From: CAWHOW01 sp963831005
GTDB taxonomy: Bacteria; Bacteroidota; Bacteroidia; Bacteroidales; CG2-30-32-10
NCBI GenBank assembly: GCA_963831005.1
Contig: CAWHOW010000033.1
Location: forward strand, 62,001 to 126,000
Length of the DNA stretch: 64,000 nucleotides
Direction of reading: 5' to 3'
Part shown: piece after piece, positions 1-7,766 of the stretch
How positions within the stretch are numbered: the stretch's first letter is position 1
Layout of the letters: every line of letters starts with the position of its first letter
Made by a program: the position numbers and the translations under genes
The notes under the pieces: generated by a model
Told to the model about the DNA's origin: nothing
Seen by the model: only the letters and a program-made list of their open reading frames with translations
Databases searched by the model: none

Positions 1-2
1 AT

Positions 3-572
3 GAAAAATTGTTTTTTAAAATGGTTATGGCTGCTACTCCAATTGGATACCAGGATGCAGTGAAACATGTGTTAATGGAATCCAAACGTTTACTTACGCG
101 TTATTTTATAGGGTTATGCATTGATCTCACACTTGTAATAAGCCTAATGACATTAGGAATGTGGATACTTGGCTTTAAGAATGCTTTAATGATTGGGTTC
201 TTTGTTGGTATTATGAATATAGTTCCTTATGTCGGTCCGATTATTGGGGCTTCTATTGGAATATTATTAGGACTTTCCAGTAATCTTGGATTGGACTTTT
301 CTACACAAATGGTTCCTTTGATTTTTGAAATGCTTGGTGTTTTCCTAGCTGTTAACTTACTTGATGCGATGATACTTCAACCAACTATATATTCAAGTAG
401 TGTGAAAGCGCACCCATTAGAAATATTCCTTGTAATTATGATGGCGGGTAGTATAGCCGGAGTCCCGGGTATGATGCTAGCGATACCATCCTATACAGTA
501 TTAAGGATAGTTGCTAAAGAATTCTTTAACAAATTCTATCTTGTTAAAAGCCTCACAAAGAATATTGATTAA
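3..572 (+). CDS. AI-2E family transporter, C-terminal part (cut by window edge)
   Basis: The frame is open from the left edge, so only the C-terminal ~190 residues are present. It has several hydrophobic segments and the family-typical stretch NIVPYVGPIIGA followed by LQPTIYSSSVKAHPLEIF. These match the conserved C-terminal half of AI-2E/PerM-type transporters, which are multi-pass inner-membrane proteins. The substrate cannot be told from sequence: family members export AI-2 or other small molecules, or act as Na+/H+ antiporters. The next gene follows on the same strand within 15 bases, so the two may be co-transcribed. Confidence 0.85.
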   Translation, partial: EKLFFKMVMAATPIGYQDAVKHVLMESKRLLTRYFIGLCIDLTLVISLMTLGMWILGFKNALMIGFFVGIMNIVPYVGPIIGASIGILLGLSSNLGLDFSTQMVPLIFEMLGVFLAVNLLDAMILQPTIYSSSVKAHPLEIFLVIMMAGSIAGVPGMMLAIPSYTVLRIVAKEFFNKFYLVKSLTKNID

Positions 573-585
573 TTAAAAATGTATT

Positions 586-1590
586 GTGAAAGCTGGGTTT
601 TCAGATTCAATAAATTTTCTTTCGAATCTTACTTTCAGGAAATTTCTTAATTCTGTTCTTATATATAAGAGTTATTATCTTTCCCGCCTCTTCAAGAAAC
701 CTATACTTTGGGGAATGCCTGTCAGCGCTTCTATTGAAGCTACCACAAACTGCAACCTTCACTGTCCTGAATGCCCCAGTGGATTAAAAAAGTTTTCAAG
801 ACAAACAGGAACCATTAATCTTAAAAGTTTTAAAAATTGCATTGATCCACTTTCAAAAAATCTTGCTTACCTGATGATATATTTTCAGGGCGAACCTTAT
901 TTGAATAAAGATTTCTTCGAACTAGTAAATTATGCAAAATCGAAAAGAATTTACACTGCGACTTCCACTAATGGCCATTTTTTAGATGATGAGAATGCTC
1001 GTAAAACAATAGAATCTGGCATTGACAGGCTAATTATATCTTTGGATGGTCCGAATGAAGAAAGTTATACTGCATATCGTGTGGGAGGGGATTTTAATAA
1101 AGTTATTGACAGAATTAAAAACGTTGTTAAATGGAAGAAAAAGTTGAATTCTAATAAGCCATATATTATTCTTCAATGCCTTATTTTGAAATCAAATGAA
1201 CATCTTATCAATGAAATCACTCAATTATCAAAGCAATTAGAAGTTGATAAACTTGAACTAAAAACTGCACAATTTTATAATTTTAAAAACGGAAACCCAT
1301 TAATGCCAACTATTCCTGAATATTCAAGATACATTCAAAATACTGATGGCACTTATTCATTAAAAAAGAAAATAAAAAACCATTGTCTCCGTATGTGGCA
1401 ATCCGTAGTTATTTCGTGGGATGGAAAAGTTGTTCCCTGTTGCTTCGATAAGGATGCACAACATCAATTGGGCGATTTGAATAAATCTACTTTTAAAGAA
1501 ATATGGACGGGAAATAATTACAAAGCTTTCAGAAAAGAAGTTTTAACTAACAGGAAAAACATTGACAGCTGTTGTAACTGCACAGAATAA
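586..1590 (+). CDS. Radical SAM/SPASM domain protein
   Basis: The cluster motif CNLHCPEC (CX3CX2C) near residue 57 marks a radical SAM enzyme, followed by STNGHFLD and SLDGP segments of the TIM-barrel core. A cysteine-rich SPASM-like C-terminus (CLRMWQ, VVPCCFDKDA, DSCCNC) suggests additional Fe-S clusters. Length (334 aa) is normal for this group, which modifies peptides, proteins or cell-surface precursors. No substrate peptide gene is visible nearby. The start is a GTG. An ATG seven bases upstream lies in another frame and closes quickly. It converges on frr, with two bases between the stops. Confidence 0.85.
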   Translation: MKAGFSDSINFLSNLTFRKFLNSVLIYKSYYLSRLFKKPILWGMPVSASIEATTNCNLHCPECPSGLKKFSRQTGTINLKSFKNCIDPLSKNLAYLMIYFQGEPYLNKDFFELVNYAKSKRIYTATSTNGHFLDDENARKTIESGIDRLIISLDGPNEESYTAYRVGGDFNKVIDRIKNVVKWKKKLNSNKPYIILQCLILKSNEHLINEITQLSKQLEVDKLELKTAQFYNFKNGNPLMPTIPEYSRYIQNTDGTYSLKKKIKNHCLRMWQSVVISWDGKVVPCCFDKDAQHQLGDLNKSTFKEIWTGNNYKAFRKEVLTNRKNIDSCCNCTE

Positions 1591-1592
1591 TA

Positions 1593-2156
1593 TCATACCG
1601 TCATTATATCTTTTTCCTTGGCAGCAATAATCTTATCAATTTTCAGGATATATTCATCGGTGAGGGATTGAATATCGGTTTCCAGTTTCTTAACTTCATC
1701 TTCAGGAATTCCTTGTTTTTCAAGCTTTTTAGCGGTGTCGTTCGCTTCTTTACGCAAACCTCTTATTACAATCCTTGCATTCTCAGCTTCGGTTTTTGCA
1801 CGTTTTACATATTCCCTTCTTCTTTCTTCGGTCAATGGTGGAACGGGTATCCTTATTACCATACCATCATTCATGGGGTTAAAGCCAAGGTTAGCAGCCA
1901 TAATGGCTTTTTCAATTGGCTGTAATGCATTCTTATCCCAGGGTTGTATAAATATAGTTTTGGGATCAGGAGCGCTGACATTCGCCATTTGATTAAGGGG
2001 TGTAATGGTTCCGTAATAATCAACACGGATACCTTCAACCATTTGAGGGCTTGCTTTTCCGGCCCTTACCTTTTGCATTTCACGTTCTAAGTGAACTAAT
2101 GCATTTTGCATGCTATCTTTTGCAACATCAAGACAAAACTGAACTTCTTCTGTCAT
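1593..2156 (-). CDS. frr: Ribosome recycling factor
   Basis: Full-length RRF (187 aa), which with EF-G splits post-termination ribosomes. The conserved N-terminal block VRAGKASPQMVEGIRVDYYG and the central QPWDKNALQPIEKAI and PPLTEERRREYVK segments are present. It is the last gene of a leftward pyrH - 2TM protein - frr unit with short spacers, the usual Bacteroidetes arrangement of pyrH and frr behind the rplM-rpsI-rpsB-tsf genes. Confidence 0.97.
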   Translation of the reverse strand: MTEEVQFCLDVAKDSMQNALVHLEREMQKVRAGKASPQMVEGIRVDYYGTITPLNQMANVSAPDPKTIFIQPWDKNALQPIEKAIMAANLGFNPMNDGMVIRIPVPPLTEERRREYVKRAKTEAENARIVIRGLRKEANDTAKKLEKQGIPEDEVKKLETDIQSLTDEYILKIDKIIAAKEKDIMTV

Positions 2157-2172
2157 AACAATCTATTTTGAT

Positions 2173-2457
2173 TTATTTTTTTTCCTTGTTAATAAGCTTT
2201 TCATACTCCTTCTGAGTAAGTTTATTCTTCCATCTAAAAACTATAAAGTAATGAAGCAGGACAATTAACCCCCATCCAAGCATAGGATATACAGGCCATT
2301 TATGTACATTTTCTTCATTATTAATATATACTATAAATGCCCATGTTACCCAAATAAGAGCTATACATATAATATAAATGATAAGATGGATTTTAAACCC
2401 TGCTCTTTCACGGGCTTTTTTCCAAATGTCTTTATTTACTGTTTGGTCAGCTTCCAT
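2173..2457 (-). CDS. 2TM domain-containing small membrane protein
   Basis: A 94-residue protein with two hydrophobic helices (about residues 22-45 and 55-73) joined by a short polar loop and flanked by charged ends. The layout, including KARERAGFKIHLIIY before the first helix and FRWKNKLTQKEYEK after the second, fits the 2TM domain family common in Bacteroidetes. The function is unknown. It sits between pyrH and frr with spacers of 12-16 bases, so it is probably co-transcribed with them. Confidence 0.75.
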   Translation of the reverse strand: MEADQTVNKDIWKKARERAGFKIHLIIYIICIALIWVTWAFIVYINNEENVHKWPVYPMLGWGLIVLLHYFIVFRWKNKLTQKEYEKLINKEKK

Positions 2458-2469
2458 CTTTTTGGTTTA

Positions 2470-3174
2470 TTAACTAATAATTGTTCCTGTTTGCGTGCCA
2501 TTAACTATCTTTTGAAGGTTGCCCTTTTTATTCATATTAAAAACTATTATTGGCATTTTATTTTCTCTGCACATTGTAAAAGCAGTCATATCCATAATAT
2601 TAAGGCGTTTTTCATAGGCTTCATCAAAGCTAAGCTTATCGAACATCTTAGCATCTTTGTTTTTTTCAGGGTCATCAGAATATACTCCATCCACACGAGT
2701 ACCTTTAAGCAATATATCAGCTTTTACCTCCACAGCCCTCAATGCAGCTGCTGAGTCTGTGGTGAAATATGGGTTTCCGGTACCTCCTGCAATAATAATA
2801 ACTCTTCCTTTTGTCAGAGAATCTATTGCACGCTTTCTAGTCATTGCTTTACAAATGCTATCAATAGGGAGTCCTGAAAAAACCTGACAATTTACATCCA
2901 TATTTTCGAGCGCAGATTGCATTGCAAGGCTATTAATAACAGTTGCAAGCATTCCCATATAATCTCCTTGTACGCGATCGTATCCCTGCCCTGCACCCTT
3001 TAAACCCCTGAATATATTTCCTCCTCCAATAACTAAAGCAACCTGCACACCTGATACCGCAACTTCTTTAATTTCGGCAGCATATTCTTCCAGTTTCTTC
3101 GTATCAATGCCACACTGGCTATTGCCTATTAATGCCTCACCACTTAGTTTTAGCAATATACGTTTGTATTTCAT
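2470..3174 (-). CDS. pyrH: Uridylate kinase
   Basis: Bacterial-type UMP kinase of the amino-acid kinase fold (234 aa), phosphorylating UMP to UDP in pyrimidine synthesis. The N-terminal LLKLSGEAL, the glycine-rich VIGGGNIFRG and the phosphate/nucleotide-binding AGGTGNPYFTTDSAAALRA are all intact. It is separated from tsf by about 240 bases holding a terminator hairpin just after tsf, so it probably has its own promoter. Confidence 0.97.
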   Translation of the reverse strand: MKYKRILLKLSGEALIGNSQCGIDTKKLEEYAAEIKEVAVSGVQVALVIGGGNIFRGLKGAGQGYDRVQGDYMGMLATVINSLAMQSALENMDVNCQVFSGLPIDSICKAMTRKRAIDSLTKGRVIIIAGGTGNPYFTTDSAAALRAVEVKADILLKGTRVDGVYSDDPEKNKDAKMFDKLSFDEAYEKRLNIMDMTAFTMCRENKMPIIVFNMNKKGNLQKIVNGTQTGTIIS

Positions 3175-3364
3175 CTGTATATTATTTTGTTTTTAAAGGT
3201 CAGATGGAATAGCCATTTTATAATCATTTCGGTTTTTATGAACTTTATTGCTCATGGCTATTTCATGTAAAAGGATTTGATTGTAAAATTACAAAAAATA
3301 TCTTATTGAAATATTCTAAAAATTATGCAATAGATAATGAACAAACTCACATGCATATTTTACA

Positions 3365-3397
3365 GCAAAAAAAAAGAGAGGAAAGTCCTCTCTTTTT
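3365..3397 (-). terminator. Rho-independent terminator after tsf
   Basis: Hairpin with arms AGAGAGGA and TCCTCTCT around a 3-base loop. On the minus strand it is followed by a long T run. It lies 17 bases past the tsf stop and separates the ribosomal-protein operon from pyrH-frr. Confidence 0.85.
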
Positions 3398-3413
3398 ATA
3401 GAATATTGTTTGG

Positions 3414-4250
3414 TTATGCACCTAACATTAAGCGTTTAAAAGTAGTAACCTTAAGTTCTTTATCGGCTTCAGCAAGGTACTGTCCAACAGTTTTCTTTGT
3501 GTCGCGAACAAAATCTTGATTCAATAAAGTACGTTCTTTAAAGAATTTATTGAGTTTGCCTAAAGCTATCTTTTCCAGCATATCTTCAGGTTTACCTTCC
3601 TGACGTGCTTGTTCTTTCCCAATTTCGATTTCTCTGTCAATTGTTTTCTGGTCAACATCGTCTTTATCCACAGCAACCGGGTTCATTGCGGCAATTTGCA
3701 TAGCTATTTCCTTGCCAATCTGCTCCAGGTTTGCTACATTATCTTTATTAAAACCTACAATAGTTCCAAGCCTGTTCCCGGGATGATTGTAAGCAAATGT
3801 TTTAGCTGCTTCTATTACTTCATACGAAGCAACTTCCATTTTTTCACCAATTTTCCCAATAAGGTCAGTAAGATTTTCTGCAACTGTTCGGTCATTCAAA
3901 TTAGAGGTTCTGAGTTCTTCAACGGTTTTTGGAGTTTTTCCTATTGCAAAATTAAGAACATCGTTTGAAAATTTAGTGAAGTCGGCGCTTTTAGCAACAA
4001 AATCGGTTTCGCAGCTAACCAAAACAATGATAGCTTTCTTTGAATCTACAGAAATTTTTGCCAGAACTAAACCATCATTAGCAACTCTGTCGCTTCGGTT
4101 GCTTGCTACTTTCTGTCCTTTTTTCCTTAAATAATCTATTGCTTTTTCAAAATCTCCGTCTGATTCAACGAGCGCTTTCTTGCAATCCATCATACCTGCG
4201 CCGGTTGTCTGCCTCAACTTATTAACATCAGCTGCTGTAATATTTGCCAT
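3414..4250 (-). CDS. tsf: Elongation factor Ts
   Basis: EF-Ts (278 aa), the nucleotide exchange factor of EF-Tu. The N-terminal UBA-like domain (VNKLRQTTGAGMMDCKKAL, residues 9-27) and the EF-Tu-binding TDFVAK motif (about residues 81-86) are intact, followed by the dimerisation core. It lies 24 bases after rpsB on the same strand, the near-universal rpsB-tsf pair, and is closed by a clear terminator. Confidence 0.97.
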   Translation of the reverse strand: MANITAADVNKLRQTTGAGMMDCKKALVESDGDFEKAIDYLRKKGQKVASNRSDRVANDGLVLAKISVDSKKAIIVLVSCETDFVAKSADFTKFSNDVLNFAIGKTPKTVEELRTSNLNDRTVAENLTDLIGKIGEKMEVASYEVIEAAKTFAYNHPGNRLGTIVGFNKDNVANLEQIGKEIAMQIAAMNPVAVDKDDVDQKTIDREIEIGKEQARQEGKPEDMLEKIALGKLNKFFKERTLLNQDFVRDTKKTVGQYLAEADKELKVTTFKRLMLGA

Positions 4251-4274
4251 TTCTTAATTCCTTGTAATTAAATA

Positions 4275-5228
4275 TTATTTTATTGATTTCTTTGCACCAC
4301 CGATAGTGGGTCTTTTCGTAAAAGGTTTGGCAGACTTTATAACTGGTCTCTTCGCCTTTTCTTCTTTTTCCTCTTCACCTTCTACTTTAGGTTTCAATGC
4401 TGCTTTTGCTGCTGCTTTCTTCGCCAGTTTAACTTCATCCAATTCTTCTTCCTCTTCAAGTTCGGCAAGAGTTTTTGCTTTTAATTTTTCAATCTCAGCA
4501 GCTGCTTCTCTTTCCTCGTCACTCTGTTTATCTTTATCGAATTTACGTTCAGCAAGTCCTTCTTCTATAGATTCAACCATTGAACCTACAATAAGGGAGA
4601 TCGACTTAGCTGCATCATCATTTGCAGGTATCGGGAAATCAACCTCGTTAGGGTTAGAATTAGTATCCACTATAGCAAACGTTGGTATGCTGAGTTTTTT
4701 TGCTTCAGCTACAGCAATATGCTCTTTACTAATATCTACAATGAAAATAGCTGCTGGAAGTCTGGAAAGATCGGAAATACTGCCAAGGTTCTTCTCTAGT
4801 TTTGCCCTTTCGCGGCTAACCTGTAAACGTTCTTTTTTCGACATATTGTCAGAAGTTCCGTCAGTAAACATCTTGTCGATGTTTGCCATTTTGCGAACAG
4901 CTTTACGAATAGTTGCAAAATTTGTAAGCATACCACCCGGCCATCTTTCTGTGACATAAGGCATATTTACTCTTTTTACATGCTCGGCAACTATATCCTT
5001 AGCCTGTTTTTTTGTTGCAACAAAAAGAATCTTCTTGCCCGATTTTGCTATTTGTTTTATAGCTGCACTGGCTTCATCTATTTTTGCTACAGTTTTATTG
5101 AGATCAATAATGTGTATTCCATTCTTCTCCATAAAAATATAAGGAGCCATATTGGGATTCCATTTTCTTTTCAGGTGACCAAAGTGAACACCGGCGTCTA
5201 ACAATTCATTATAACTGATTCTTGCCAT
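4275..5228 (-). CDS. rpsB: 30S ribosomal protein S2 with charged C-terminal extension
   Basis: Ribosomal protein uS2. The core (about residues 1-225) has the expected GVHFGHLKRKWNPNM and ERWPGGMLTNF segments. The remaining ~90 residues are a low-complexity Glu/Lys/Ala-rich tail ending in a basic stretch. Canonical S2 is about 240 residues, so this is an extended form; similar tails occur in Bacteroidetes. The tail is probably disordered and its role is unknown. It follows rpsI and precedes tsf. Confidence 0.96.
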   Translation of the reverse strand: MARISYNELLDAGVHFGHLKRKWNPNMAPYIFMEKNGIHIIDLNKTVAKIDEASAAIKQIAKSGKKILFVATKKQAKDIVAEHVKRVNMPYVTERWPGGMLTNFATIRKAVRKMANIDKMFTDGTSDNMSKKERLQVSRERAKLEKNLGSISDLSRLPAAIFIVDISKEHIAVAEAKKLSIPTFAIVDTNSNPNEVDFPIPANDDAAKSISLIVGSMVESIEEGLAERKFDKDKQSDEEREAAAEIEKLKAKTLAELEEEEELDEVKLAKKAAAKAALKPKVEGEEEKEEKAKRPVIKSAKPFTKRPTIGGAKKSIK

Positions 5229-5252
5229 GTTTTGTATATTTCTTCTATAATT

Positions 5253-5639
5253 TTAACGTTTGCTGAATTGGAATTTTTTACGGGCTTTCTTTTGTCCGGG
5301 TTTTTTACGTTCAACCATTCTGGGGTCGCGGCGCATCAAACCTTTCGCTTTAAGAGCCGGCCTGTGTTCGGGGTTTATTTTGCATAAAGCTCTTGATATT
5401 GCAAGGGTCAATGCTTCTGCCTGACCATTAACGCCACCACCATCAATACTTGCCATGATGTCGTATTTACCTGTTGCATTTGATATTTCCAGGGGTTGAT
5501 TAATTACATACTGTAATGTAGGAATAGGAAAGTATGTTTTAATATCTTTTTTATTGACTGTAATCACACCGTTTCCGTCTTTCACGAAAACGCGGGCAAC
5601 TGCATTTTTCCTTCTGCCTAAAGCATTAATAACTTCCAT
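5253..5639 (-). CDS. rpsI: 30S ribosomal protein S9
   Basis: uS9, 128 residues. The N-terminal ALGRRKNAVARV, the central DGGGVNGQAEA and the C-terminal GLMRRDPRMVERKKPGQKKARK followed by QFSKR are all present. The basic KR tail reaches toward the P-site tRNA anticodon in known ribosomes. It starts five bases after rplM, the usual L13-S9 pair. Confidence 0.98.
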   Translation of the reverse strand: MEVINALGRRKNAVARVFVKDGNGVITVNKKDIKTYFPIPTLQYVINQPLEISNATGKYDIMASIDGGGVNGQAEALTLAISRALCKINPEHRPALKAKGLMRRDPRMVERKKPGQKKARKKFQFSKR

Positions 5640-5644
5640 ACTGA

Positions 5645-6100
5645 TTATTTAATTGAGTTTATTTTAATTTCTTTTGGTTGCTGAGCTGCATGTGGATGTT
5701 CGGTTCCTGCATAAATGTGCAGGTTCTTGATCATTTGTGCACCCAGGCGGTTTTTTGGTAACATACCTTTTACCGCTTTATGAATAACTTCGGTAGGTTT
5801 TTTTGCCAACAGTTCTTTTGGTGTTGAAAAACGCTGTCCACCAGGATAACCGGTATGACGGACATATTCTTTATCAGTCATCTTGCTGCCTGTAAGTTTT
5901 ATCTTTTCAGCATTAATTACAATTACATTATCACCACAATCAACATGAGGTGTGAAATTGGTCTTGCATTTGCCCCTGATTAGCATGGCAACAGCCGATG
6001 CGAACCTTCCCAGTATTTCATTTTCTGCATCTACCAGCAGCCATTCCTTCGTAACAGTTTCTTTATTGGCAGAAATTGTCTTATAAGTTAATGTATCCAT
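5645..6100 (-). CDS. rplM: 50S ribosomal protein L13
   Basis: uL13, 151 residues, with LGRFASAVAMLIRGK near residue 31, VRHTGYPGG near residue 84 and KGMLPKNRLGAQM near residue 112. It is the first gene of the leftward rplM-rpsI-rpsB-tsf operon. A TAnnTTTG box about 57 bases upstream is a likely promoter. Confidence 0.98.
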   Translation of the reverse strand: MDTLTYKTISANKETVTKEWLLVDAENEILGRFASAVAMLIRGKCKTNFTPHVDCGDNVIVINAEKIKLTGSKMTDKEYVRHTGYPGGQRFSTPKELLAKKPTEVIHKAVKGMLPKNRLGAQMIKNLHIYAGTEHPHAAQQPKEIKINSIK

Positions 6101-6156
6101 TGCTATTGTTTAATTATATAACTTTAATCTGTATTCCCTTGTGTAAAATGGGAGTG

Positions 6157-6164
6157 CAAAGGTA
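6157..6164 (-). promoter_or_regulatory. Bacteroidetes-type -7 box for rplM operon
   Basis: On the minus strand this reads TACCTTTG, matching the Bacteroidetes -7 consensus TAnnTTTG. It is the only such box in the gap upstream of rplM. No clear -33 TTTG is visible at the right distance. Confidence 0.5.
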
Positions 6165-6323
6165 TAACTAATTTCCTATTTTACAAATTTATAAACAAAA
6201 TTTAGTTAATAAGCCTTCATTGCTTCTGTAACCGTCAGTTTGATTGATTAAAAAACTTTGCAAAACTAAACCTATTTTACTGGTACACAATTTAAATAAT
6301 CATAATCTTGAAACCGATAAAAA

Positions 6324-6350
6324 AAGAAGGAGGCGTTTTACCTCCTTCTT
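6324..6350. terminator. Terminator hairpin after DUF4349 lipoprotein gene
   Basis: Perfect 10-bp arms AAGAAGGAGG and CCTCCTTCTT with a 7-base loop, with an A run on one side and a T-rich run on the other, so it could act in both directions. It lies 16 bases past the end of the leftward lipoprotein gene. Confidence 0.85.
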
Positions 6351-6365
6351 TCTTTTGCCCTTATT

Positions 6366-7307
6366 TTATTTTTGTACTGACTGTTTCTTCCTTTTGCCTC
6401 TTTTAATAAGCTTTGTAATACTATAAATAATCACTGCGGCTATGAGCCATAAGGGCCATAAATAGATAATGGCTATGAAAAACACCTGCAAACCCTGCCA
6501 TCCGCCACTAAATGCTTTCCCCAGTTTATAGAAAAATCCCGAATCAGGTGCAGGTTGATAATCAAGCTTTTCATAGAAATGAAGGTTAATAGTACTATAG
6601 CCAACCTGGTCGTTCATATATTTCAGTTTTCCTTCGGCTGCTTCAATTTCTTCCCTTATCTGGCTCAACTTTCCTTCTACTTCCATTATATCGCTTATAG
6701 TTGTTGCCTTCTGAAGTATTTCGGTGTACCTGGCTTCCACATCCTTCCTCGATTTCAACCTTGCTTCCGTATCAACATAATCGGCAGTAACATCTTGCGA
6801 AGTTATCCTGTTGTAATCCGTGTAAATTGAAATAGCAAGCAGCTTACTTATTATGTTCTCAAAGCCTTCCGGTTTAAGTCGTATAGTAATATCATCAGTC
6901 ATGCTATAGGAATTGGTGGCCTCATTCTCGCTGGCGATATAAGCATTAGCCTGCTGCGCGATTGCCAGAATGGCTTTTCTCCCTTCCTTTATATCTTTTA
7001 CCTGCATCGAAATTTCGGCAGTCTTAATTATCTTTGAAGGAATCTTCTCATCGGCAGGTTTATTTGCTGTTTTTATTTCTTCTTCTTTACCTGTTTTGGA
7101 TTTACTCATTTTATCTGCTTCGTTAGAAGAAGGCGCAACCTGATCCTTCGATGCATCTCCGGCATAATTAGTAGTTGTTCCTTGTTCGGTAATTTTTCGG
7201 GAGCTATCTTCATACCTTTTTTTAGATGAGCCTCCGCAACCTGACAATTGTATGCTTCCCAAAAGGAAAACAAACATTATGACCGGCATTAAGATTTCCT
7301 TTTTCAT
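6366..7307 (-). CDS. DUF4349 domain lipoprotein
   Basis: 313 residues with a lipoprotein signal (LSGC, Cys near residue 24), a low-complexity Lys/Glu/Ser linker to about residue 90, a DUF4349 region starting at KIIKTAEISMQVKDI with a coiled-coil stretch (residues ~190-235), and a C-terminal membrane helix followed by a basic KRGKRKKQ tail. DUF4349 proteins are envelope proteins of unknown function. It is a single-gene unit closed by a strong terminator. Confidence 0.85.
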   Translation of the reverse strand: MKKEILMPVIMFVFLLGSIQLSGCGGSSKKRYEDSSRKITEQGTTTNYAGDASKDQVAPSSNEADKMSKSKTGKEEEIKTANKPADEKIPSKIIKTAEISMQVKDIKEGRKAILAIAQQANAYIASENEATNSYSMTDDITIRLKPEGFENIISKLLAISIYTDYNRITSQDVTADYVDTEARLKSRKDVEARYTEILQKATTISDIMEVEGKLSQIREEIEAAEGKLKYMNDQVGYSTINLHFYEKLDYQPAPDSGFFYKLGKAFSGGWQGLQVFFIAIIYLWPLWLIAAVIIYSITKLIKRGKRKKQSVQK

Positions 7308-7564
7308 TTGGTTTGGATTTAAAGGTTTATAAATGTAAAGAATTGATTTTCGCTAATAAGATAACAGCAATGTTACTTTTCCATAAAGATTGTGCAAAAT
7401 ATTTATTCACTCTTTTTCGATGAATTACTTCCAACTTTTATTTTACACTAATCCATTTATGATTACCTCCCCTTTCTTTATTTCCCTCAAAATTACACTA
7501 TTATTCTTCCCTGCATCATTAAAAAAGGGAAAAATATTATTGCAAAGCCGGAATTTATCAGTAT

Positions 7565-7648
7565 GAGGTCGCATGACTCCAACACGGGGTCGCGTGACTT
7601 CAACACGAGGTCACATGACTTCAACATGAGGGCATGTGACCTCGTCAT
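7565..7648. repeat. Tandem array of 21-bp units, locus 1 (4 units)
   Basis: Four consecutive 21-bp units with the core GGTCrCATGACtTCAAC. Each contains the dyad GTC-N4-GAC, and the last unit ends in the reverse complement of the start of the first, so the array can fold. It occupies part of the 459-base gap between the DUF4349 and DUF5686 genes. The rest of that gap is AT-rich with nothing recognisable. Confidence 0.85.
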
Positions 7649-7766
7649 AATAAATTAATATTTTTGAACAAAATCCTCAGATTTCAAACCAAAATTGAAG
7701 AATTTCAAAGTATGGTTGTCTAATTTCAAGTGGTGGAGACACAAATTCACCAATAATAAAGGTATT

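Noticed and set aside
3370..3400. RNase P RNA signature (GAGGAAAGTCC)
   Set aside because: The match is part of a perfect terminator hairpin after tsf. There is no RNase P structure around it and no room for one.
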